Shown here: piece by piece, positions 53,600 through 62,594 of the stretch
Numbering within the stretch: position 1 is the first letter of the stretch
Layout of the letters: every line of letters starts with the position of its first letter
Source: Hyalangium versicolor
GTDB taxonomy: Bacteria > Myxococcota > Myxococcia > Myxococcales > Myxococcaceae
DNA: 64,000 nt
NCBI RefSeq assembly: GCF_020103695.1
Contig: NZ_JAHXBF010000004.1
Span: forward strand, 248,001 to 312,000
Direction of reading: 5' to 3'
The notes under the pieces: generated by a model
What the model was told of the DNA's origin: nothing
The model's database searches: none
Seen by the model: only the letters and a program-made list of their open reading frames with translations
Position numbers and translations under genes: made by a program

Positions 53600-55417
53600 T
53601 CAGGCCTGACGGCCGGAGAGAACCTGGGTGAGCTGACGTGCGGCGTTGGCGCACTGCTCGGGGTTGCCGGCCTCGAGCGCGGCGCGGCTGGACTCGAGCA
53701 GAGTGCGGATGGTGGTGACGGCGGCCTGGGCCTCGGGGCTGGGGTTCTCCTGGGCTCCGCGCTGGAGCAGGCGTGCCAGCTTCTCGCCCTTCTCCAGCAG
53801 CCGGCGCAGCTTCTCCTGCCCCTGCTGCGAATCCTCCCAGGCCTGCGAGGTGGTGTACCGGGCCTGCTCCTGGGAGAGCTTCGCCGCCTCGGGCGCCGGC
53901 AGGCTGGGACGGGCCTCCAGCCGCACCTGCTCGGCCACGCCCGTCTTCAAGTCCACCGCGCGCACCGAGAGGATGCTCTCGCTGGAGAGCGCGAACGTCA
54001 CCTCGATCTGGGTCTCCGCGCGATGCCCCACCTGCAGGTTCTTGAGCACCACCTCGCCCAGCTTGTGGTTGTCGTCCTGGAACTCGCCCTCGCCCTGATA
54101 GATGGGGATGCGAACCTCGGCCTGGCCCGAGCGGCTGGGCAGGAAGATGTCACGCGCCACCACCGGCACCTGCGTGTTCTTGACGATGAGCTTCTTGACG
54201 CGTCCGCCCAGCACGCCCACGCCCAGCGACTGGCCCGCCACGTCCAGCAGCAGCGCCGCGCCGGACTGGCGCACCAGTTCGTCCGCGTGGATGGCCGCGC
54301 CCAGTGCCACGGCCTCGTCCGGGTTCACTTCCGTGGACGGCGCCCGGCCGAAGAAGTCCGCCACCAGCCGCCGCACCAGCGGCACGCGCGTCATGCCGCC
54401 CACCAGCAGCACCACGTCCACCGCGTGCGGATCCATCTTCGCGTCCTGCATCACCGTGCGGCACACCTCGAGGCACCGGCGCGACAGCGGCTCGGACAGC
54501 GTCTCGAAGAAAGCGCGCGTAAGGACCGTCTCCACGCCCGTGAGGCGGCGGGTGGTCGAGGTGTAGTCCCCCAGGGCCGCCACGGAGATGAGGGACTCCT
54601 GCTTCTCCGTCAGCTCGCGCTTGGCCACCTCGGCCGCCACCTTCAGCCGGCGCAGCGACGAGGTGTCCTTGGCCACCGCCTCGCGCATCGGCTCCTCCAC
54701 CTGCGCCACCAGCCACTGGACGATGCGCTGATCGAAGTCCTCTCCGCCCAGCGTCGAGTCGCCCCCGGTGGCGCGCACCTCGAAGACGCCGTTCCTCACC
54801 TCGAGGATGGACACATCGAAGGTGCCACCGCCCAGGTCGAACACGAGCGCGTTGCCCTGGAAGCTCGTCGACAGCCCATAGGCGAGCGCCGCCGCGGTGG
54901 GCTCGTTCACCAGCCGCAGCACCTCCAGGCCGGCGATGGAGGCCGCCTCGCGCGTGGCCGAGCGCTGGTTGTCATCGAAGTTGGCGGGCACGGTGATGAC
55001 ACAGCGACTCACCTTCCGCCCGAAGTGCGCCTGCGCGTCCAGCTTCAGCTCGCCCAGGATCATCGCTGCCACCTGGGTGAGGGGCATCACCTTGCCCCCC
55101 AGGTTCACGCGGGCATCCCCCGTGGGCCCTGGAATGAGCGGATACGGCACCAGCGCCTTGGCCTCCTGCAGCAGTTCGGGCGTACAGCGCCGCCCCAGGA
55201 AGCGCTTGGTGGCCCACACCACGCTGCCGGGCTGGTCCTCCGCCAGGCGCTGCGCGGGAGTCCCCACCACGCGCTCGCCATCGCCATCGAGTCCTACGAC
55301 AGAGGGGGTCAACCGACCACCCGCACGAGACGGGATGATCCGCGCCCGGCCCCCCTCCACGGTGGCCACGGCGCTGTTGGTCGTCCCCAGGTCGATACCA
55401 ATGACAGGTTCTTGCAT
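53600..55417 (-). CDS. Hsp70/DnaK-type chaperone
   Basis: 605 aa. ATPase domain with all Hsp70 signatures: GIDLGTTNSAVA (phosphate-1), the VFDLGGGTFDVSILEV signature and VVLLVGGMTRVPLV, plus NEPTAAALAYG. The substrate-binding domain and a shorter helical lid follow. The lid is Gln/Glu/Arg-rich and lacks the DnaK acidic tail. No dnaJ or grpE is adjacent, so this is probably one of the several accessory DnaK paralogues of myxobacteria rather than the housekeeping copy. It is divergent from atpH. Confidence 0.93.
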   Translation of the reverse strand: MQEPVIGIDLGTTNSAVATVEGGRARIIPSRAGGRLTPSVVGLDGDGERVVGTPAQRLAEDQPGSVVWATKRFLGRRCTPELLQEAKALVPYPLIPGPTGDARVNLGGKVMPLTQVAAMILGELKLDAQAHFGRKVSRCVITVPANFDDNQRSATREAASIAGLEVLRLVNEPTAAALAYGLSTSFQGNALVFDLGGGTFDVSILEVRNGVFEVRATGGDSTLGGEDFDQRIVQWLVAQVEEPMREAVAKDTSSLRRLKVAAEVAKRELTEKQESLISVAALGDYTSTTRRLTGVETVLTRAFFETLSEPLSRRCLEVCRTVMQDAKMDPHAVDVVLLVGGMTRVPLVRRLVADFFGRAPSTEVNPDEAVALGAAIHADELVRQSGAALLLDVAGQSLGVGVLGGRVKKLIVKNTQVPVVARDIFLPSRSGQAEVRIPIYQGEGEFQDDNHKLGEVVLKNLQVGHRAETQIEVTFALSSESILSVRAVDLKTGVAEQVRLEARPSLPAPEAAKLSQEQARYTTSQAWEDSQQGQEKLRRLLEKGEKLARLLQRGAQENPSPEAQAAVTTIRTLLESSRAALEAGNPEQCANAARQLTQVLSGRQA

Positions 55418-55608
55418 GGGCCGAATACCGTGCCACCGGGTGGAGCTCGCCCTCTCCCGACATCAAGGGCTCGCCCCAGAGGCTACCTCCCTTTCCTGGA
55501 GTCCAGCCAGCCACGAGCTACCGGAAAGCCCTCCATCACCCGATCTTCACCCGGAAACACCCCGATCGTTGCTCACGGGCCTGAGGCCGTGTTAAGGGCG
55601 CGCCGCTC

Positions 55609-56157
55609 ATGGTGAACGTGTCCATCGCCCGCCGCTATGCCCGTGCGCTCCTCGACGTCGCCGCCGAGGCCAACCGCACCGATGCCGTCGCTGATCAGCT
55701 CGCCTCCTTCGTGAGGGCCTTCGAGCAGAGCCGCGAGTTGTCGGACGTGCTCCTCAACCCCGCCTACACCCGCGGCCAGCGCAGCCAGGTGGTGGAGGCC
55801 CTCATGAAGGTGATGGGCACCGTCGAGCCCGCCCTGGCCAACACCCTGCGCCTGCTGGTGGATCGCAACCGCCTCATCTACGTGCCGGACATCGCCCGCG
55901 TGTTCCGCGACATGGCCGACGCCCGCGCCGGCCGCGTCCGGGGCCAGGTCACCAGCGCCACCAAGCTGGCGCCCGACGCCCTGGACCAGCTGCGCAAGAG
56001 CCTCCAGCAGCTCACCCAGCGCGACGTCATCCTCGAGTCCCGCGAGGATCCCTCCCTGCTGGGTGGGGTCTCCGCCCAGGTGGGCAGCGTGCTCTACGAC
56101 GGCAGCCTCCGCACCCAGCTCGAGCAGATGCGCCGCCAGCTCAAGCAGAACGCCTAG
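55609..56157 (+). CDS. atpH: F1Fo ATP synthase delta subunit
   Basis: 182 aa. Connects the F1 head to the peripheral stalk. The N-terminal helical bundle begins VSIARRYARALLDVAAEANR, the standard opening of the family. The C-terminal part carries LRKSLQQLTQRDVILESRED, then PSLLGGVSAQVGSVLYDGSL, the conserved closing region. The length is normal. Usually atpA follows directly, but here a histidine kinase gene lies between. Confidence 0.94.
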   Translation: MVNVSIARRYARALLDVAAEANRTDAVADQLASFVRAFEQSRELSDVLLNPAYTRGQRSQVVEALMKVMGTVEPALANTLRLLVDRNRLIYVPDIARVFRDMADARAGRVRGQVTSATKLAPDALDQLRKSLQQLTQRDVILESREDPSLLGGVSAQVGSVLYDGSLRTQLEQMRRQLKQNA

Positions 56158-56242
56158 GCACGCCGGAAGGCGGAATTTTCCCGCCCCGGTGTCCCTACGT
56201 AGCAGGTTCTCCCGGTCCCGGGTGCAGTCTGCAAGCCCGGTA

Positions 56243-56271
56243 TTTCCAGCAGGTCGAGGTGCGGCTATACT
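56243..56271 (+). promoter_or_regulatory. Possible sigma-70-type promoter of the kinase
   Basis: TTTCCA (4 of 6 to the -35 consensus) and TATACT (5 of 6 to the -10) are separated by 17 bases, 48 bases before the kinase start. This would let the kinase be expressed apart from atpH. Confidence 0.45.
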
Positions 56272-56319
56272 GGGCTGCATCCTTGCGGACTGGCGTCCGC
56301 GATTCGTGGCCGACCTGAC

Positions 56320-57798
56320 ATGGCGCAGCCTGCTCTCCCGCGCAACCCCATAGGCGTACTGCCCTCGGCGGTGCCGGAAGAAGCCCGGCCCTTCCTTCAT
56401 GCATTGCTCAACGCACCAGGTTGGGCGGTGGGCTTCCTGGACCGCGAGCTGCGGCTCCGCTGGGGCAATGAGACGCTGGTGGGGCTGACGGGTCAGCCGA
56501 TGCCGATCCAGCTGGGCAAGACCGTGACGGAGCTATGGCCCGGGCTGGCAGCGGGGCTCTCCCCCTTGTGCGGGCGTGCGCTGCAGGGAGAGCCCATCCA
56601 CGGCGCCACGGTGACGACCGAGCCGGACATGACGGCGGACGGGCGGCGGATCCACTTGAGGATCAGCCTGCTGCCAGCGACGTCCGGTGGAGCGATGACG
56701 GGAATCGCCCTGCTGCTCCAGGACGACACGGAGCGGGTGGAGCGGGAGGAGGGGCTGCGCGAGGCGGAGACCCGGCTGAAGACGCTGGTGGACCTCTCGT
56801 GCGACGGCTACCTCATCCACGACGGGGAGACGGTTCTGGAGGCCAGCCGCGGCAGCGCCTCGCTGCTGGGTTGCCTGCCAGAGGAGCTGGTGGGCCAGCC
56901 GCTGTTCCGGTTCCTGGCTCCGGAGTCCCGCCAGGCGGCGAAGGATGCCTACCGGGCCCAGCAGGAGATGCCGTACGAGCTGACCGCGCTGCGCTACGGC
57001 GAGCTGCGCGTGCCCATCCAGGTGCTCGCGCGAGAAGTCACCTACCGCGGCCGGCAGGTGAGCCTGGCGGCGCTGTGGGACATCACCGGGAAGAAGGCGG
57101 CCGAGGAGGCCGCGACGCGCGCCGAGTACCTGCGCGAGCAGTTGCTGGGCGTGGTGGGGCATGATCTGCGCACCCCGCTGAACACGGTGATGCTCGGGCT
57201 GTCGGCCCTGCAGCACGAGGGCAAGCTGGAGGAGCGCCAGACGCGCCAGCTGACGATCATGTCCAACGCGGCCCGGCGCATGGAGCGGATGATCTACGAG
57301 CTGCTGGACTTCACCCGGGCGCGCCTCGCGGGCGGCATCCCGGTGAATCCGACGCCCATGTCCCTGGGACCGGTGGTGGATCGGGTGGTGGAGGAGTACC
57401 GGCTGGCACACCCGGAATACCCCATCCTCCCGGTGGCGGAGGGAGACCTGGACGGCCACTGGGACGAATCCCGGCTGGCGCAATTGCTGGACAACCTGCT
57501 CCAGAATGCCCTGCGGCACAGCATGTCCAACACCTCGATCGGCCTGAGCGTGAAGGGCGAGCCGAGTGGGGTGACGCTGATCGTCCTGAACAAGGGTCCG
57601 CTGCTGCTGCCCGAGGAGCGCGAGGCCATCTTCGAGCCCTTCCGCCGAGGCAAGCGGCCAGCCGGCGAGGGATTGGGGTTGGGGCTCTTCATCGCCAAGC
57701 AGATCGCCGAGGCCCATGGCGGGCGCATCAGCGTCGAGTCCGCCATCGAGCGCGGCACCAGCTTCAAGGTATGGCTGCCCCGGCGGCACTCCCGCTGA
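56320..57798 (+). CDS. Soluble PAS-PAS histidine kinase inside the atp gene cluster
   Basis: 492 aa. PAS (about 25-140, GWAVGFLDRELRLRWGNETL) and a second PAS (about 150-260) lead to HisKA with H281 in GVVGHDLRTPLNTV and a HATPase with NLLQNALRHS and GLGLGLFIA. No membrane segment is present. It carries the DFTRARLAGGIP motif shared with the kinases near 30 and 38 kb, so these are paralogues. No response regulator is adjacent. It sits between atpH (162 bases before) and atpA (243 bases after), with a candidate promoter of its own. Confidence 0.93.
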   Translation: MAQPALPRNPIGVLPSAVPEEARPFLHALLNAPGWAVGFLDRELRLRWGNETLVGLTGQPMPIQLGKTVTELWPGLAAGLSPLCGRALQGEPIHGATVTTEPDMTADGRRIHLRISLLPATSGGAMTGIALLLQDDTERVEREEGLREAETRLKTLVDLSCDGYLIHDGETVLEASRGSASLLGCLPEELVGQPLFRFLAPESRQAAKDAYRAQQEMPYELTALRYGELRVPIQVLAREVTYRGRQVSLAALWDITGKKAAEEAATRAEYLREQLLGVVGHDLRTPLNTVMLGLSALQHEGKLEERQTRQLTIMSNAARRMERMIYELLDFTRARLAGGIPVNPTPMSLGPVVDRVVEEYRLAHPEYPILPVAEGDLDGHWDESRLAQLLDNLLQNALRHSMSNTSIGLSVKGEPSGVTLIVLNKGPLLLPEEREAIFEPFRRGKRPAGEGLGLGLFIAKQIAEAHGGRISVESAIERGTSFKVWLPRRHSR

Positions 57799-58041
57799 GT
57801 CGGGGTGAACCCTGCCCTGGGAGCCCTTTTCTTCCGGGAGCCCGGGGAATGGGGCGCCTCCGGGAGGGGTAGAAGCAGGGGCCCTCTCCTCTGGAGCGCC
57901 CCCGGCTTACCGAGCCAATTATCCCTGTGTCGCGCCCCCGTGACTGATCGCGTTGCGGTGCTGGGGAGCGCGTGGTAAGGGGGGCCCGCTTCGGCATCCT
58001 GGCGGCCCTGCCGCCGCCCCACTCGAGGACTCAAGACGCCC

Positions 58042-59589
<1,548 letters not shown>

Positions 59590-59617
59590 GGCGCTCCGTA
59601 GAAGGCTGAAGCAAACG

Positions 59618-59657
59618 AGCCCCGCGCTCCCTTTAGGGAGGCGGGGCTTCGTGCTTT
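59618..59657 (+). terminator. Rho-independent terminator of atpA
   Basis: AGCCCCGC-(G)-CTCCC pairs with GGGAG-GCGGGGCT around TTTA and is followed by TCGTGCTTT. Confidence 0.85.
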
Positions 59658-59672
59658 CAGGGAGGCGAGAAG

Positions 59673-61976
59673 CTACCGGGAGCGCTGTCGGCGGGCCCTC
59701 CCGGCAAGCACTGCGAGCAAGCCCAGCACGACCAACCAGGGTGAGGCGCTCGAGGAGGACACTGCACACCCCTGTTCCTCTTCGGGAGGCGTGGGCACAG
59801 GGGCAGCGACGGTGAAGGTGATGCGACTCGAGAGAGCGCTCCTGTTCTGGAGTTTGTTGACCGCTCTTCCCATCAAGGAGTGAGGTCCCTCCTCCAGCCT
59901 TGACGTGAATGTGAACGCCCAGTTTCCGTTCACATCCACCACGGGCTTTGCGAACGGCAGCGAGTCCTCCGAGATCTCTGACATGTCGAGGAAGAGTTCG
60001 ACCGTGCCCTGGGGCACGCCCTTTCCCTGGATGGTGGGCGTCAACGAGGACACGACAGCGCCCTCTTGTGGATCGATGATCTCTGGGGGAGAAGGCCTCT
60101 CAGCGGCCACCTCCCATTCATACCTTGCCGGCTCGGGATCCTTGTTGCCGACATCATCCACGGCTCGCACCAGCAGGAAGTGCTCTCCATCCTTCAGGGG
60201 AGGAGTCCGGTATTGGTTGGTGATTCGGGTCCAATCACTGTCCTGCACGGGAACTTTGTCGAGGATGCACTCAAAAAGGCTGCCGCCGTTGCTGGATTGG
60301 AAGACGAACTGTGCAGAGCCACGGTGATCGACAGCCGGTGGCGCCACAAGAATCGTGGTGTCTGGAGGCATCGTGTCCACCGTGAAATGGACGGGGCCAA
60401 ACGGAGGCCCGCTGTTGCCAGCCAGGTCAGTGGCAATGGCAGTGGCAGTGTAATACCCATCCACCAAGAAGACGGGAACGGCAAAACTCCACGTTCCATT
60501 TGCTCCGACTGGCGTGTCCCCCATCACGAGAGGCGTCTGCGAGTCATTGCCTGCGATAATCACATGGACAGTGCTCGCTAGTGCGGATGTGCCCGAGATA
60601 ACAGGAGACTTCGTTCCCACGACCTCGTCTTCCCTGGGAGAAGTCATTCTCACATCTGGTGAGGTCGTGTCCACGGTCCACTGGTAGACCTCGGGAGTGG
60701 GGTCCTCATTGCCAGCACAATCCACGGCCGCTACGGCAAGCGCCTGAGGTCCATCGAGCAGGCCCACGAGTTCCAGCCCATTCGAGCAATCGAAGCGCCA
60801 TTTCCCGTCGTTACGGTCGCACATAAAACGCACGCCGCTCTCATCTGAACCGAACTTGAACACCGCTCGACTGCTTGAGCTCACAACAGGAGGCTTCTCG
60901 ACAATCCAGGTCTCAGGTGGGTCCCTGTCTCTGATAAAGTTTCTCCTATTGGAGAGATTGCTGATGTTACCAGCTAGATCTCTCGCCTTCGCTGTGAAGG
61001 CGTGAGGACCATCATTCAATTCTCCGAGAGGAAATCCCATGGTCCATCGACCCAAGCCATCTGCAGTCGCGGTGCGCGCCGTGTCGAACAGGCCGTCGAG
61101 GAAAACCGTCACGGCCGCACCAGCTTCCGTCGAGCCCTCTACAGTCACGGAACTATTGCTGTTGGTACATGTTCCCTCGGTGGGCAGCACCACAACTGGC
61201 GGATTCGGGGGAGTACTGTCCACCTCCCAGAGAAACTTCGCTGGACTAGCGTCCATGGTCCCCACTGCGCTTTGAGCATACACCTCAAAAGTATGGGCCC
61301 CAGATGCCAAGCTGCTGAAGCTCTTTGTCCCTGTATCTCCCGATCCACCCGAGCCTGCCGCGCCACAGTCCTGAAAGGCGCCAGCTGTCCCTATATATTC
61401 CCTGCACAAGTACTTGCCGCCCGCCCCTGCCCCTGTAAAAACAAACACCGCCGTCGTCTGGTTGTTCGGGTTTGAGGGAGCGCTTACAATCACCGTGTCC
61501 TTGATCTCCCAAATAAACATCGCTGGAGTCGAGTCTTTACCCCCGTTTCTGTCTTCAGCATACACTTCAAAGATATGGATGCCAGGCATCAAGCCAGTGA
61601 AAGTTTTAGAACCTTGATCGCCCCATCCGCCCGAACCTGCAGACCCACAATCCTGGAAGACACCTGCTGGCCCTAAATATTCCCTACACCAATACCTGCC
61701 TCCAGCACCTGCTCCCGCGAAGGTGAACGTCGCCGTTATCTCGTACGTCGGGTTCGGTGGACTGATAGCAATGATTGTGTCGGGACTCGCGAACTCCCTA
61801 ACGCTCGAAACCAAGATTCCCTGGGTCGACTGCCGGACGATAACCGCTCCTGGATTCAAGACGAGTGGCTCTCCGTCACGCATTGCCCCTCGCCCCAAGG
61901 TGTCAGGCTCGGCCGCAACCCCTGTCGCATATAACGTCAGGGCCACCAGCCACATCAGGCCCGTTCTGTTCCTCAT
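59673..61976 (-). CDS. Secreted Ig-like repeat protein with MYXO-CTERM-type anchor
   Basis: 767 aa from ATG 61976 (GAGGGG upstream). A signal peptide ends near GVAAEP. Two tandem 80-residue repeats (about 79-158 and 174-252) share FTGAGAGGKYLCREY and FQDCGAAGSGG. They are followed by about five Ig-like domains of the D-x-x-P-P-x-T type, for example AKARDLAGNISNLSNRRNF. The tail is Gly-Cys, a Ser-rich stretch, a hydrophobic helix (WLVVLGLLAVLAG) and RARRQR, the MYXO-CTERM layout for surface sorting. Several members of this Ig-like family are gliding-motility (Agm-type) proteins; a role here is inferred. The N-terminal half has lower GC than its surroundings. Confidence 0.88.
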   Translation of the reverse strand: MRNRTGLMWLVALTLYATGVAAEPDTLGRGAMRDGEPLVLNPGAVIVRQSTQGILVSSVREFASPDTIIAISPPNPTYEITATFTFAGAGAGGRYWCREYLGPAGVFQDCGSAGSGGWGDQGSKTFTGLMPGIHIFEVYAEDRNGGKDSTPAMFIWEIKDTVIVSAPSNPNNQTTAVFVFTGAGAGGKYLCREYIGTAGAFQDCGAAGSGGSGDTGTKSFSSLASGAHTFEVYAQSAVGTMDASPAKFLWEVDSTPPNPPVVVLPTEGTCTNSNSSVTVEGSTEAGAAVTVFLDGLFDTARTATADGLGRWTMGFPLGELNDGPHAFTAKARDLAGNISNLSNRRNFIRDRDPPETWIVEKPPVVSSSSRAVFKFGSDESGVRFMCDRNDGKWRFDCSNGLELVGLLDGPQALAVAAVDCAGNEDPTPEVYQWTVDTTSPDVRMTSPREDEVVGTKSPVISGTSALASTVHVIIAGNDSQTPLVMGDTPVGANGTWSFAVPVFLVDGYYTATAIATDLAGNSGPPFGPVHFTVDTMPPDTTILVAPPAVDHRGSAQFVFQSSNGGSLFECILDKVPVQDSDWTRITNQYRTPPLKDGEHFLLVRAVDDVGNKDPEPARYEWEVAAERPSPPEIIDPQEGAVVSSLTPTIQGKGVPQGTVELFLDMSEISEDSLPFAKPVVDVNGNWAFTFTSRLEEGPHSLMGRAVNKLQNRSALSSRITFTVAAPVPTPPEEEQGCAVSSSSASPWLVVLGLLAVLAGRARRQRSR
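61221..61742 (-). repeat. Two tandem protein-coding repeats
   Basis: Units at 61503-61742 and 61221-61457 encode similar 80-residue segments. Both contain GAGAGG, a CREY motif, FQDCG, GSGG, an FEVYA strand and an F-x-W-E-V/I end, with cysteines at matching positions. They look like an internal duplication within the secreted Ig-like protein gene. Confidence 0.75.
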
Positions 61977-62594
61977 GGACTTACCCCTCGCTGTTCTGTG
62001 TCCTATCCCCATAGACTCGCGGCGAGGGTGAATCCTTCTCGGTTCACGTCGCTGTCACTGCCATGGGAGCCCAGCCACGGTAGGCCACGTCCTCAACAGT
62101 GGATGTACCCCCGTGGACGAAGCTCGATGCTGCTGGGCTGGCCGCCCCGAATGAAGCAGTCCGCCTTCAAACCCGCGCAGCGCACGACCTGTCAGGCGAT
62201 AGGAATTTTTAGTCCCCTTATGTCACTAAAACTGCCCCCCGCCCCAGGGCCCGTTGGAGTGCTCCGAGATGCTACGCCGTTTCCCTGCTTGCGTCCGCCG
62301 GAGCGCGCCCTCGCAGCTTTGAGCGAGGGCGCGCGGAGGCCGCGTACGAGGCACTACGCAAGGGCTCTGCTCAACCGTCGGTGGTTGGCGGCACACTGCG
62401 GCCCAGCAACCCTGCCCTGCGCTTCTGTCGCAGCCGATAGCTGCCAGCTTGCGACGAGAAGATCGGCCGAGAAGCCTGCAGCCCGCGCACGAGGGGCTAC
62501 GGGCTTCTGCCTTTCGGCACCACGCGACCTCCAAACGCTACACTCCCTGGGATTTCAAAGCCGGCCCAACGCGGCAGGCCACTGGTGCTGGGTC
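61977..62594. other. Long intergenic region between two paralogous secreted-protein genes
   Basis: 618 bases. The 59673-61976 gene must be promoted from its left part, and the upstream paralogue ends at its right edge. Open frames exist on both strands, but their products are Arg/Ala/Pro/Cys-rich without domain pattern. A perfect 12-bp GC hairpin lies at 62303-62334. No tRNA, IS end or conserved RNA was recognised. Confidence 0.5.
62303..62334. terminator. Perfect 12-bp GC hairpin
   Basis: GCGCGCCCTCGC and GCGAGGGCGCGC are exact arms around AGCTTTGA. It is about 260 bases past the stop of the right-hand minus-strand gene and has no T-run; it may be a terminator or an unrelated structured element. 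Confidence 0.4.

Noticed and set aside
52754..55615. 953-codon plus-strand open frame opposite the Hsp70 and PilZ genes
   Set aside because: Composition is typical of antisense GC-rich frames, while the minus strand encodes unmistakable Hsp70 signatures.
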